Assembly (NCBI RefSeq): GCF_002091755.1
Contig: NZ_BDAI01000001.1
Location: forward strand, 124,001 to 188,000
From: Pseudomonas nitroreducens NBRC 12694
Lineage (GTDB): Bacteria; Pseudomonadota; Gammaproteobacteria; Pseudomonadales; Pseudomonadaceae
DNA: 64,000 nucleotides
Direction of reading: 5' to 3'
In this document: positions 52,853 to 62,061 of the stretch, one piece after another
Numbering within the stretch: position 1 is the first letter of the stretch
Layout: each line of letters opens with the position of its first letter
Translations under genes and position numbers: made by a program
The notes under the pieces: generated by a model
Told to the model about the DNA's origin: nothing
The model's input: only the letters and a program-made list of their open reading frames with translations
Databases searched by the model: none

Positions 52853-53794
52853 TCATTGGTTGATGACGCCGGCCGGACCGAACAGGACCAGGTGGCCATC
52901 GGCACGCGGGGCCAATGCCGAGAGGTTCAGGCGATCCTCTCTTTGCGCGGCGGTAAAGCGCTCCAGGCGATTGTCGGAAAGGGCCAGCAGCCCGCCGTTG
53001 CCCACCAGGGCGACGCGGCCATCGGCCAGTTGGGTGACCGCCGTAATCGCCTCGTGGCTGCCGCTGTCGAGCGTCTGCCAGCGCTCGCCGAGGCGATCGC
53101 CCAGCAGCACCCGGCCGCTCATGCCGACCATCAGCAGCCGTCCATCGCGGAGCCCGGTGCCGCTCCACAGCGAGCCGCTTGCGCCGGTCTCCAGCGCCTG
53201 CCAGGTTTCTCCATGGTCGGCGGAGCGATAGGCATGCCCCGCCTCCGCCGCGATGAACAGATCGCCATTGCGGCCGGCGAAGAGGTGATTCAGGTGGAAG
53301 TCATCGCCCTCGGCCGAGACCGTCACACGTTGCCAGCTCTTGCCGCCGTCCTGCGTCTGCGCGGCATAGCCGTATGCCCCAACCACCACGCCGTGCCGAG
53401 CATTTTCGAACCACACCGAGAGGAGCACTGGCCGGTCCTCCAACGGCGGCAGCAAGGCCCAGGTTTCGCCACCGTCCTCGGTGTGCAGCACCACGCCGCC
53501 ATGGCCGACCGCCCAGCCTTGTCGCTCGTCGACGAAGCTCAGCGCGGTCAGCAGTCCATCCACCGGAACGCTGCGGGCCTGGCGCCAGGTCGCACCGTCG
53601 TCGGACAGCACGATCACGCCGTGGTCGCCCACGGCCACCAGCCGTTGCCGAGCCTGAGCGGCCGCCACCAGCGGCGCGTGCTCGGCGCTGCCCAGCGCGA
53701 TGGCAGGCACCTCGGTTTCGGCGGCGCGAAGGCTGCAGGAGATCACCAGGGCCAAGGCGACGCCGGCCAGGTGTGCGAATCGAATCGGGATCAT
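52853..53794 (-). CDS. Ycf48/BNR-repeat exported beta-propeller protein
   Basis: A 313-residue protein with a signal peptide (LAGVALALVISCSLRAAETE). Repeats of the BNR/Ycf48 type follow: LSDDGATW, HTEDGGETW, QTQDGGKSW and YRSADHGETW. They form a beta-propeller, probably in the periplasm. It is 16 bases downstream of the MMPL/RND gene, and the two recur together in Pseudomonas. The propeller may assist the transporter, but no molecular function is known. Confidence 0.88.
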   Translation of the reverse strand: MIPIRFAHLAGVALALVISCSLRAAETEVPAIALGSAEHAPLVAAAQARQRLVAVGDHGVIVLSDDGATWRQARSVPVDGLLTALSFVDERQGWAVGHGGVVLHTEDGGETWALLPPLEDRPVLLSVWFENARHGVVVGAYGYAAQTQDGGKSWQRVTVSAEGDDFHLNHLFAGRNGDLFIAAEAGHAYRSADHGETWQALETGASGSLWSGTGLRDGRLLMVGMSGRVLLGDRLGERWQTLDSGSHEAITAVTQLADGRVALVGNGGLLALSDNRLERFTAAQREDRLNLSALAPRADGHLVLFGPAGVINQ

Positions 53795-53810
53795 CGGATG
53801 CGCTCCTCTT

Positions 53811-56171
53811 TCAATGCGCGATCAGCGGAGCGCGAACCGGCCCCCGACGCGGAATCAGGGTTTCCAGCACCACCGCCAGAGCCGGCAGCAAGGTGATGGC
53901 CATGAGCATGTTGGCCATGAACATGAAGGTGAGCAGCAGCCCCATGTCGGCCTGGAATTTCAACGCGGAGAAGGACCAGGTGGCGACACCGACGGAGAGC
54001 GTCAGCGCGGTGAACACCGTGGCCACGCCGACCTCGCGCAGAGCCAACTGGAAGGCGCTGACGATGTCGCGGCCCTGCGCCAGGTGCATCTGCAGGCGGT
54101 TATAGATGTAGAAGGCGTAATCCACGCCGATGCCCACCGCGAGCACCATGACCGGCAACGTCGCCACGGTCAGGCCGATGTCCAGTTCCTTCATGAACCA
54201 GTAGCCGAGGAAGGTGGCCAGGGTCAGCGGCGCGCAGCAGGCGATCATCGCCCGCCAGTCGCGGTAGACGAGGAACACCAGCAGCAGGATCGTCAGGTAG
54301 ACGTAGAGCATCATCGGCAGCTCAGACGACTCCACCACCTCGTTGGTGGCCGCCTGCACGCCGGCATTGCCGCTGGCGAGGCGTACGGTCACGCCCGGCA
54401 TGGTGTGCCCGGCGCGGTACTGCTCCACGGCCTGCACCACCCGCTTCAAGGTGCTGGCCTTGTGGTCGGCCAGGTAAAGGTTGACCGGCAACAGCGTGCA
54501 ATCGGCGTTGTACAGCCGCAGGGCCTCAGGCACCTGGCGCACGGCTTCCCCCAAGGACAGCTCGTCCTGCGGCAAGGCGGCCCACTTCGGATTGCCCTCG
54601 TTCACCCCGGAGGCCGACAGCTTGGTCAGCGCCGGCAGGGACTGTGCCGAGAGCACGCCCGGCACGTTGCCGAGGTACCATGTGAGACGGTCGACATAGG
54701 TCATCACGTCGTTGCGGTAGCAGCCACCCGCCGGCGTCTCCACCGCCACGGTGAACAGGTCCAGGCCCAGCGCGAAGTGGCTGACCACGCTCTGCACATC
54801 CTGGTTGTAGCGCGAGTCCGCGTGCAGTTCCGGCGCACCCGGCAACACATGGCCGACATGCCGGCCATGGCTCTGCCAAACCGCCAGCGCCATCAGCGCC
54901 ACGCCGATCAGGGTGCCGATAGCTGCGTTACGTGGCTCAGCGATGCGCCCGAGGCGGACCATCAGGCTGTCCCGCCCCGCACGCAACCGCTCGATGCGTG
55001 CCATGTAGCCCGTGTCGAAACGGAAGAAACTCGCCAGCACCGGCAACATGATCAGGTTAGTCACGATTTTGTAGGCCACGCCCACCGACGCGGTAATGGC
55101 CAGCTCATAGATCATCGGGATCGGCACCAGGACCAGGGTGGCGAAGCCGACTAAAGCGGTGATCAGCGCCAGCGTGCCGGGGATGAACAAGCCGCTGAAG
55201 CTGCGTCGGGCCGCCGTCATGCCATCGGCTCCAGCGCAGACTTCCTTGGAGATGAAATTGACCTGCTGCACACCGTGGGACACGCCGATGGCGAACACCA
55301 GGAACGGCACCAGGATCGCCAGCGGATCGAGCCCATAGCCCAGCAGCGTGATGGTGCCGAACTGCCAGACCACCGATACCAGCGAGCAGAACAGCGGCAG
55401 GAAGGTCAGCTTCCAGGATCGGGTGTACCAGTAGACCGCCAGCACGGTGAGCACAAAGGCCAGGCCGAAGAACTCCACCACGCTCTTGGCGCCCGCGCCG
55501 ATGTCGCCCATCTGCTTGGCGAAGCCGATGATCTGTACGTCGTAGTCAGCGTTGGAGTACTGAGCTCGAACTTCCTTCTCCAGACGCTGGCTGAACTCGA
55601 GGTAGTTGAGCGGTTTGCCAGTCTGCGGGGCCGGGTCCGCCAGCTCGGCCACCACCATGGCGCCAGAATGATCGTTGGCCACCAGACTGCCAATGAAGCC
55701 GCCAACGATGGCGCGCTCGCGGATACCGGAAATCGCCCGGTCGTCCAGCGTGCCCACGGTGACATCGCCGCCGACTACATCCTCGGCCTTCATGCCTTCC
55801 TCAGTGATCTGCACGGCACGGGTGTTGGGCGTCCACAGCGAGGTCACGCTGCGCCGGTCAACGCCGGGCATGAAGAACAGCGTCTGGGTCAGATCGTACA
55901 GGCGGGTCATTGCCTGCTTGTTCCAGATGTCGCCGTGCCGGGCGTGCAGGACGACGATGATGCGGTTGGCGCCAAACAGTACGTCGCGGTACTGGTTGAA
56001 GGTCTTGATGAACGCGTGCTGCTGCGGCAGCTGTTTGTCGAAGCCGGCCGACATTTCCAGCCGCGAGGCGAAAGCCGCCATGACCAGGGTGATCGCGGCC
56101 AAAAGGCCCAGCGTCGCGAGCCGGTAGCGGAAGAACAGGCGCTCGAGCGCCGACACCAGAAAAGCCAACAT
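53811..56171 (-). CDS. MMPL/RND-superfamily transporter
   Basis: A 786-residue inner membrane transporter with two six-helix halves, each with a large periplasmic loop. The N-terminus is ERLFFRYRLATLGLLAAITLVMAAF, followed by GFDKQLPQQHAF. Typical MMPL strands FVLTVLAVYWYTRSWKLTF and IGVSHGVQQVNFISK are seen, and the second half has MVLAVGIGVDYAFYIYNRL. RND proteins of this subgroup export or exchange hydrophobic molecules using proton flow. It is in the operon with DUF1302 and DUF1329 outer-envelope proteins and a Ycf48-like propeller, so it may move a lipid or terpenoid-like compound. Confidence 0.92.
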   Translation of the reverse strand: MLAFLVSALERLFFRYRLATLGLLAAITLVMAAFASRLEMSAGFDKQLPQQHAFIKTFNQYRDVLFGANRIIVVLHARHGDIWNKQAMTRLYDLTQTLFFMPGVDRRSVTSLWTPNTRAVQITEEGMKAEDVVGGDVTVGTLDDRAISGIRERAIVGGFIGSLVANDHSGAMVVAELADPAPQTGKPLNYLEFSQRLEKEVRAQYSNADYDVQIIGFAKQMGDIGAGAKSVVEFFGLAFVLTVLAVYWYTRSWKLTFLPLFCSLVSVVWQFGTITLLGYGLDPLAILVPFLVFAIGVSHGVQQVNFISKEVCAGADGMTAARRSFSGLFIPGTLALITALVGFATLVLVPIPMIYELAITASVGVAYKIVTNLIMLPVLASFFRFDTGYMARIERLRAGRDSLMVRLGRIAEPRNAAIGTLIGVALMALAVWQSHGRHVGHVLPGAPELHADSRYNQDVQSVVSHFALGLDLFTVAVETPAGGCYRNDVMTYVDRLTWYLGNVPGVLSAQSLPALTKLSASGVNEGNPKWAALPQDELSLGEAVRQVPEALRLYNADCTLLPVNLYLADHKASTLKRVVQAVEQYRAGHTMPGVTVRLASGNAGVQAATNEVVESSELPMMLYVYLTILLLVFLVYRDWRAMIACCAPLTLATFLGYWFMKELDIGLTVATLPVMVLAVGIGVDYAFYIYNRLQMHLAQGRDIVSAFQLALREVGVATVFTALTLSVGVATWSFSALKFQADMGLLLTFMFMANMLMAITLLPALAVVLETLIPRRGPVRAPLIAH

Positions 56172-56248
56172 GGAATGCCTCGATACTGCAGGGTCGCGGG
56201 CGGCGGGTCGCGCGAAAGCGGACCCACCGCCAACGAACCAGGGCTGGA

Positions 56249-58096
56249 TTAGAACGAGTAGGAGAGATTGCCGCTGATGAAGTCGCGGTCGGCCATGAGG
56301 TTGTTGTCACCGCCGCCCCAGTACTGCACCCACTGCAAGCCGCCCTTCCAGCGATCGCGGTAGTTGAACAGCAGCGAGGTGCTCAGCGACTTGCGCCCCT
56401 CCACGAACGGCATGGCATTGGGCGTTGTTCCGTTGACGTCATGGCTGAAGTCCAGCTGCGGCGTGACCGTCACGCCACTTCCGAACAGGTTGGGATAGTT
56501 GACCCCCAGCTCAGTAACGTAGCCCCAGGAAGTTCGATCCGGCAGCGAATAGTCCGGCATGGCGTAGGGCACCTTTCCTGAGGTATCCAGCCCCGGGTAA
56601 TGGGTCACCACCGCCTCGGCAAGCAGGAAAGCATCCGAGGCGCCGAGTGCCTCCGGAAGGAAGCCCAGGGGATCGTTGCCCGAGAAGTTATAGATGGCGT
56701 TCAGGTCGGCCTGCCACTTGCGCTCGTTGACGAAGCCCTTGCTGGTGCCGGTATCAAACACGCTGTACTTGTTATATCGCCCGGTCAGCCCTTGGCCGAA
56801 GGGCACGGTCGGATCGATGCCGACACTGTCTTCGGGGCGATAGGACAACTCGCCGGCGACTGCCACGGGACCAACCATCGTGCTCATGGACAGGCCATAC
56901 AGATCCTTGTCCTCGCCGTAGTTGATGAAGTAGTTGTCCACCACCAGGTTGTTCGGGTCGCTCAGCGCGGTGTAACCCACGAAAGGCACCTTGTCGTGGT
57001 AGCGCTGGTAGAAGAAGCCGAACTCTGTGCCGATGCTCTCGGCGTTCCAGCGCACCGCGACGCCATACTGGCCGCTGTTCTTCGCCTCCTGCTCGCCCGC
57101 ATAGGGGACGGCAAGCCCAGCGGCAACCAGATCATTGTGGCTTACGCCGGTATTCAGCGGATCGCCACAATGCCCCGTGGGCGTCGTAGTGCAGATCCCC
57201 GGCAGAAGGCCCTCGACATAGTTCGTCGAGTAGTAGATCGCCTGCCTCCCTTCGCCCGCCACATCAGTGGTGGAAAAGTAGGTGCCCACCGGGTCCAGGG
57301 CGTAGGCATTCCACTTGAACTGGTAATAGCCCTCCAGGCTGACGGTATCGGTGAGGCCGACATTGAAGGAGGCCATCGGTGCTGGGATGAACACTTCCTT
57401 GAGCTGGGTACCTGGCGTGTGGTACTTCGGCAGACTGAGGGCGTTGATCTGGTTGATGCCGCCGGGCACGAAGATCTCTGCACCCCAGCTGATGACCTGG
57501 TTGCCCACCTTCACCTTGGCAGGCATTTCGCCCAGGTCGAAGCTCTTCGCTACCCACAGGTCGAGCAGGTCGAAGCGCTCGGTGGCGTCGCGCTCGGCCT
57601 GGTCGTCCAGTTCCGTGCGACGGGTGTCGTCCATCTTGAAGTCCTTGGCCCAGGCGACGCGTCCGAGCGCGCTCCAGCCGTCGCCGAACTTCAGGCTCAA
57701 CTCATGGGTGCCCTTGATGACGCTGGAGAACACGTCGTGTTTGGCGTAGTTCAGGTCGCCGTCATCTGCGTTGCTGTAGTTGATATCGGCATTGGCGTAG
57801 CCGTTGCCGCGAGTCGTGTTGTAGTAACGGCCGAGCTCGGTGTTGCTACCGGTGTTACAGCCGCCGTTGTCACTGCCCAGCTGATGGCAGTCGGGTGACT
57901 CCAGGCGTTGGGCGAAGCCGTAGGTCAGGGTGGAATCGAAGCTGCCCGAGATCCCATCCTCGTTGCCGAAGATGAAAGCGAAGCTCGATGGCGCCCAGCC
58001 CAGACCGGAGGCGATGGCCACGGCCAGCGCCAGTTTGCGGCGCGAAAAGGATTTGCCTGTAAGCACCGGGGCGCCGCGTTTGTGATTGCTCTGCAT
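56249..58096 (-). CDS. DUF1302 outer membrane beta-barrel protein
   Basis: A 615-residue DUF1302 protein. The leader SRRKLALAVAIASGLGWAPSSFA is a signal peptide, and the protein ends in GNLSYSF, the C-terminal Phe of outer membrane barrels. Many aromatic-rich alternating strands fit a porin-like barrel. DUF1302 and DUF1329 occur as pairs in many proteobacteria, often near degradation genes for hydrophobic compounds. It probably forms a channel or lipid-exposed barrel, but the function is not known. Confidence 0.88.
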   Translation of the reverse strand: MQSNHKRGAPVLTGKSFSRRKLALAVAIASGLGWAPSSFAFIFGNEDGISGSFDSTLTYGFAQRLESPDCHQLGSDNGGCNTGSNTELGRYYNTTRGNGYANADINYSNADDGDLNYAKHDVFSSVIKGTHELSLKFGDGWSALGRVAWAKDFKMDDTRRTELDDQAERDATERFDLLDLWVAKSFDLGEMPAKVKVGNQVISWGAEIFVPGGINQINALSLPKYHTPGTQLKEVFIPAPMASFNVGLTDTVSLEGYYQFKWNAYALDPVGTYFSTTDVAGEGRQAIYYSTNYVEGLLPGICTTTPTGHCGDPLNTGVSHNDLVAAGLAVPYAGEQEAKNSGQYGVAVRWNAESIGTEFGFFYQRYHDKVPFVGYTALSDPNNLVVDNYFINYGEDKDLYGLSMSTMVGPVAVAGELSYRPEDSVGIDPTVPFGQGLTGRYNKYSVFDTGTSKGFVNERKWQADLNAIYNFSGNDPLGFLPEALGASDAFLLAEAVVTHYPGLDTSGKVPYAMPDYSLPDRTSWGYVTELGVNYPNLFGSGVTVTPQLDFSHDVNGTTPNAMPFVEGRKSLSTSLLFNYRDRWKGGLQWVQYWGGGDNNLMADRDFISGNLSYSF

Positions 58097-58114
58097 GTCC
58101 TGCCCTCCGTCCGA

Positions 58115-59467
58115 TCAACGCTCGCCGCGACGGCGCAGTTCGTTGGAGTTGAACATCTTGTCGTTGACCCGCCCCTGCAGGCCGGCGGTGTAGTCGAGCA
58201 CCTGGCCTTCCTGGGTAAAGCCGTCGGCGATGTAGCGCCGGGCAATCAGGTCGTAGCTGACATACTCTGAGCTGGTGCAAGACTGGATTTCGGGGTCGGC
58301 CCACTGGCTACCTTCCTGCACGCGCCAGAGGTTGCCCTTGGCGTCGTACATATCCACGTGCAGCAGGTTCCAGCTGTCCTCGTCGAAGTAGAAGGTGCGC
58401 TTGGCGAACGAGTGGCGCTTGTCCGCCTTTACGGTCGCCTCAACCACCCACACGCGATGCTTCTCGTAGCGCTGCACGTCGCGGTTCAGATAGTCCTTGC
58501 CGATCAGGTCCTCGTACTTGTTGGACTTGTCGACCAGCTTGAAGGAGTTGTACGGCACCACCATTTCCTTCTTGCCGACCAGCTTGAAGTCGTAGCGGTC
58601 AAGGGCACCAGTGAACATGTTGATCTGGTCAACGAAGTAGAGGTTGTCAGAGCCTGCGATTGGGTTGTCGTAGGCGAAGGACGGGGCCAGTCGCACGCGG
58701 CGCTGGCCGGGGAAGTAGATCCAGGAGCCCTGCACCTTGCTCAGGAAGGAGTGCACCAAGTACATCTCGCCGGCGCGGGACGAAGGCGAAAGCACCTCGT
58801 AGAGCTGCTTGGCTTCCACACCCTCGACATCTGAAGGATCACGAACCGCCGCGTCGTTGTAGGGATACCACTCGTAAGCCCACTGTTTCACCTCGCTGAG
58901 TGTTCCATTTTGCTCGCGAAGCAGTACAGAAATCTGCGCCCTGCGTCCTTTTGCCATATAGCGCAGCTTGTAGTTCCACATCACCTCCACGCCGCTCTTG
59001 GGCACGGGGAACGGCACCGTGGCGCCGGCCGCCTGCTGCAGCGACCAGCCATCGCTTCCGACGCTGGCCTGCCCGGCGAAGGCCTTGGTGCGCTCGGCCA
59101 CTTCCGCCGGAATCGCACAGCTGCGGTGGGTCGGGTACACATCCAGACGGTAGCCTGGATAGGTCTTGATCAACGCCGCCTGCCCCTCCGGCAACAGCGA
59201 CTGGTACTTGCCCAGGTTGCCCGCGTCGATGCTGTACAGCGGCTTATCGCTGGCGAACGGATCGCCGTGGCCGGGTGTCCAGCCGGCCGGCGCCTGGATC
59301 AGGCCACCGCTCCAGGCGGGAATACTGCCGTCGGCGTTGCCCGCCTTCTCAGCACCCACCGCAGTCAATGTGTTACCCAGGTCAGCCGCGGTGGCGGCAT
59401 GGGCAGGGCCAGTAGCAAGGAGCGCAAACAGCGCACCACCCAACAGCGAAAGGGGGAGGTATCTCAT
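58115..59467 (-). CDS. DUF1329 periplasmic/outer-membrane protein
   Basis: A 450-residue DUF1329 protein with a signal peptide (LLGGALFALLATGPAHA). It contains typical motifs such as GSIPAWSGG, FPVPKSGVEVMWNY and FYFDEDSWNLLHVDMYD. It belongs to the LolA/LolB-like fold group. A good ribosome site (AGGAGAAG) precedes the ATG at 59467. It is the first gene of the operon with DUF1302, the RND transporter, the propeller and catabolic enzymes. Carriage of a hydrophobic substrate is a likely role. Confidence 0.88.
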   Translation of the reverse strand: MRYLPLSLLGGALFALLATGPAHAATAADLGNTLTAVGAEKAGNADGSIPAWSGGLIQAPAGWTPGHGDPFASDKPLYSIDAGNLGKYQSLLPEGQAALIKTYPGYRLDVYPTHRSCAIPAEVAERTKAFAGQASVGSDGWSLQQAAGATVPFPVPKSGVEVMWNYKLRYMAKGRRAQISVLLREQNGTLSEVKQWAYEWYPYNDAAVRDPSDVEGVEAKQLYEVLSPSSRAGEMYLVHSFLSKVQGSWIYFPGQRRVRLAPSFAYDNPIAGSDNLYFVDQINMFTGALDRYDFKLVGKKEMVVPYNSFKLVDKSNKYEDLIGKDYLNRDVQRYEKHRVWVVEATVKADKRHSFAKRTFYFDEDSWNLLHVDMYDAKGNLWRVQEGSQWADPEIQSCTSSEYVSYDLIARRYIADGFTQEGQVLDYTAGLQGRVNDKMFNSNELRRRGER

Positions 59468-59786
59468 GAACTTCTCCTGGTGGAGCTTTTTGTGGTTATC
59501 GGGAAGCAGTTCGAAATGACTCAGAGGGACCGGGTCAGGGAAACCCGGGCCTGAAGGAAAGGCGTAGCTCGCGTGCAGGTCCGATCGTTGCGATTGCGCA
59601 GTGCGCGGAGCCCACCTGACGGTAACTGCCGTTCCTCTTCCTGGCGTTCTTGTCCAGGCGAGCCGCGGTGGTTGTGGGAGCACGGTCGCAACCACCGCGG
59701 CCGCCTGTAAGCAAAGCTATAGGGAGCGCTGCGCCTGGAATTGCCAGCAGATGACAGGTGGGTTGGCATCTCGTGCCAATCGATAT
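59468..59786. other. Intergenic region between amine dehydrogenase operon and DUF1329 operon
   Basis: This gap of 319 bases carries a 12-bp perfect inverted repeat at 59663-59700 and a smaller hairpin CCGGGT/ACCCGG at 59530-59548. It must also hold the promoter of the DUF1329 operon. No open frame is convincing. Confidence 0.5.
59663..59700 (-). terminator. Perfect 12-bp inverted repeat after the cytochrome c4 gene
   Basis: CCGCGGTGGTTG (59663-59674) and CAACCACCGCGG (59689-59700) flank a 14-base loop that contains a REP-like TGGGAGC word. It lies about 86 bases past the end of the dihaem cytochrome gene, so it may end the amine dehydrogenase operon or be a REP-type repeat. Confidence 0.65.
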
Positions 59787-60428
59787 CTAGTGCTGCGCGC
59801 CCACGGGCGCCTGGGCCGAAAGACCGGCGAGGTAATCGATGATTGCCAGGCGGTCCTCGGTACTGCGGATCTGCAGGGCAATGCCACGCATCCAGATACC
59901 CAGCTCATCCGCATGCGCCTCCGCGCCGCGCATGCCCTGCGTGTAGTGGGTGAGCTGGCGGTCGAGATAGCTGGCATCGAGGATGCTCAGGTTTGGGGTT
60001 TTCAAGTGGGCGAAACCCTCCGCGTTTGGCCCGTGACAGGCGGCGCAGGTGCCCTGGTAGAGGCTTTCACCCCGCGCGTCAGCGACGCTTCCGCTGGCGG
60101 CGGCACTCGGCGCAGGCGGCGGCTGTTGCGCAAAGTGCTGCGCAAGGGACTTGAGTTCGGCATCGTCCAGGCCGGCTACCACGGTCCGCATCTGGGCGCC
60201 GTGGCCGTCCTCTGGGTCGTAGCCGCGCTGGCCGTGCTTGAACGCTTGCAGCTGCCGCAGCAGGTAATCGGGCTGCTGGCCCGCCAGGCGCGGCGCGCCG
60301 AGGGCCGCGTTACCCTGCCCCTGGTTGCCGTGGCAGGCCACGCAGGTTTCGCTACCGGTCACGGTTTCGGCGCGCAGGTGGAAGGTGACGGCCAGCAGGA
60401 GCAGGCCGACTGAGATGCATGGCTTCAT
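59787..60428 (-). CDS. Dihaem cytochrome c4-like protein
   Basis: A 213-residue periplasmic cytochrome with two CxxCH sites, CVACH near residue 30 and CAACH in the second half. Each half ends in the usual c4-type helix, with axial Met candidates in HGAQMRTV and GIWMRGIA. The start at 60428 gives a normal signal peptide. It is the last gene of the amine dehydrogenase operon, 2 bases after the monohaem cytochrome stop. It probably accepts electrons from the monohaem cytochrome and passes them to the terminal oxidase. Confidence 0.9.
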   Translation of the reverse strand: MKPCISVGLLLLAVTFHLRAETVTGSETCVACHGNQGQGNAALGAPRLAGQQPDYLLRQLQAFKHGQRGYDPEDGHGAQMRTVVAGLDDAELKSLAQHFAQQPPPAPSAAASGSVADARGESLYQGTCAACHGPNAEGFAHLKTPNLSILDASYLDRQLTHYTQGMRGAEAHADELGIWMRGIALQIRSTEDRLAIIDYLAGLSAQAPVGAQH

Positions 60429-60430
60429 GA

Positions 60431-60877
60431 TCAGTTTCCTTTGCGTGTCTGTTGCGCTTGTTGCGCGATGCGTTCGATCAGGTCGCGGCGAACCTGCGCG
60501 ACATCGGCCGGGACGTGCTGCCGCCACTCGTGCAGCTCCGCACCGCTGTAGGGTTTGAAATCGGTGGGCAGTTGCTGTGGGCTGAAGCGCTCCAACATCC
60601 AGTTGAGGACGCCGGCTAGTGCATCATCGGACAGCCCAGAGAGCGCAGAGCCCGGCACCTGCACCAGGTATTCGCGCCCACCCGGCACGCCGAGGAACTT
60701 GCCGAGCTGTCCCGGAAAGGCCGGCACCTGGCGCAGCTGGTTGCCGCTGCCATCAGGAAGATGGCAGCCCTGGCAGTTGAGCATGTAGTCCAGTTGCCGC
60801 TGCTCGGTAGCCGACAGGTCCGGTGCCCCCAACAGCAGCGCGACAAGGCCGATCAGCAGCGAGGCGCGAGCGGCCAT
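60431..60877 (-). CDS. Small periplasmic monohaem cytochrome c
   Basis: A 148-residue cytochrome with a signal peptide and one haem site, CQGCH, near residue 37. It corresponds in position and size to orf-2 of the Alcaligenes faecalis aau cluster, described as a small periplasmic monohaem cytochrome c. It is likely the direct electron acceptor of the amine dehydrogenase. It begins 3 bases after the aauA-like gene. Confidence 0.88.
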   Translation of the reverse strand: MAARASLLIGLVALLLGAPDLSATEQRQLDYMLNCQGCHLPDGSGNQLRQVPAFPGQLGKFLGVPGGREYLVQVPGSALSGLSDDALAGVLNWMLERFSPQQLPTDFKPYSGAELHEWRQHVPADVAQVRRDLIERIAQQAQQTRKGN

Positions 60878-60880
60878 GGG

Positions 60881-61423
60881 CTACTCCTTCACCCCGATCA
60901 CCACCGACAGCGAGCAGTGATACGGCATGTCGGCCTGGCTGCCGGAGCACCAGTTCAGGTCGTTGGAGCTCTGCGGACGGTACAGCGGGCGGTCGCCCTC
61001 GTCGCGCTGGCACACACAGCGCCCGCAATTGCTCTTGCCGCAGCAGTCGTTGTAGGAGATCACGTAATCCTTGCCATCGGACGGATTGCGGCAGGTGCCG
61101 ATCCAGGTGATGTCAGAGCGCACCGTCCCCGGCGGGCAACTGTTCACCGTGCCGCCGCAGCAACTACAGAGGAAGCCGTCGATGGCGCAGTAGCGCCAGT
61201 AGTCGCAACTGCTCGGATCACCACTTTCCACCAGGGCTGCCGAACCGCCCTGGGCAGGGGCGCTCTGGGCGAAGGCGCTGCTGCGAAACACCGGCAGCAG
61301 CGTGGTAGCGCCGGCGCCCGCCAGCAGCGTACCCAGCCCGCCAAGGAAACCGCGCCGTGAAGTGCCACGAGCGACTTTGCGAGTCAGTAGTTCGGCGGCC
61401 TCATCAAACCAACGGATTGCCAT
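60881..61423 (-). CDS. aauA: Amine dehydrogenase small subunit (tryptophan tryptophylquinone)
   Basis: A 180-residue protein of the MauA/AauA family with a Tat signal (TSRRGFLGG) for folded export. The Cys-rich mature part, YCAIDGFLCSCCGG, NSCPPGT, NDCCGKSNCGRCVC, matches the disulfide pattern of TTQ subunits. Both tryptophans forming the TTQ cofactor are present: Trp107 in TWIGTC (MADH Trp57) and Trp158 in LNWC (MADH Trp108). It binds and oxidises primary amines in the periplasm. Neighbours follow the aauBEDA order with two cytochromes c and no mauG in view, so the aromatic type is favoured. Gene symbol by homology, substrate unconfirmed. Confidence 0.92.
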   Translation of the reverse strand: MAIRWFDEAAELLTRKVARGTSRRGFLGGLGTLLAGAGATTLLPVFRSSAFAQSAPAQGGSAALVESGDPSSCDYWRYCAIDGFLCSCCGGTVNSCPPGTVRSDITWIGTCRNPSDGKDYVISYNDCCGKSNCGRCVCQRDEGDRPLYRPQSSNDLNWCSGSQADMPYHCSLSVVIGVKE

Positions 61424-61425
61424 GC

Positions 61426-62061
61426 TCAGTGCACCTGCTTATAGAGAGGTTGTTCGGCGGCGCGCTGCGCGGCCTCGTATGCCTGGATCGAGGCAACGCC
61501 AAGCTCTTGAGCCTCGAACAGGCTCTCCAGGTGCTCGCGGGTATTGATCAGGCCATGGGTGACCACAATGCCGGCGGCGTCGATCAGCACGCCGTAAGGC
61601 AGCTTGCTTATCTGGTAGGCCAGGCCCACCTCCCGCGACAGAAGGTAAGGAAACTCCTCCAGGCGCTGGGCCGAGATGAATGCCTGATGCGCGACCGCCT
61701 CGCCATCGCTTGCCAATACCACCCGTAGGCGCGAGCGCTCTTGTTGTGCAATGGACTTCAGCACTGGCAGGAGTGTCTTGCAGACCGGACAAGTGTCCGA
61801 GAGGAAGAACAGCAAGGTTGACCGCCCGAGCCCGTCGCGCCCGCCAAGGCTGACCGAGCCGCCGGTGAGGCTTGGCAAGGTAAACGACGGCGCCGCTTCG
61901 CCTGCCTTGATGGCTTTGCCGAGGGACAGGGCGCCCACCGGTCGGATGCGTTCATGCAGCAACCCCACCTGCCGCGCCAGGGCGAGCACAGCGAGGATCA
62001 GGGCAAGATTAAGCAGCCAGGAAAAGCTGCTGGAGACGATTAATGCGTAGGTCATGTCCAT
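61426..62061 (-). CDS. aauD: Amine dehydrogenase accessory protein, MauD-like
   Basis: A 211-residue membrane-anchored thioredoxin-fold protein. It begins with a membrane segment (SFSWLLNLALILAVLALA) and has a CPVC active site in LSDTCPVCKTL. MauD is needed for correct disulfide formation in the small subunit, which has six disulfides. The start at 62061 shares one base with the aauE stop. It lies between aauE and aauA, as in known clusters. Confidence 0.92.
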   Translation of the reverse strand: MDMTYALIVSSSFSWLLNLALILAVLALARQVGLLHERIRPVGALSLGKAIKAGEAAPSFTLPSLTGGSVSLGGRDGLGRSTLLFFLSDTCPVCKTLLPVLKSIAQQERSRLRVVLASDGEAVAHQAFISAQRLEEFPYLLSREVGLAYQISKLPYGVLIDAAGIVVTHGLINTREHLESLFEAQELGVASIQAYEAAQRAAEQPLYKQVH

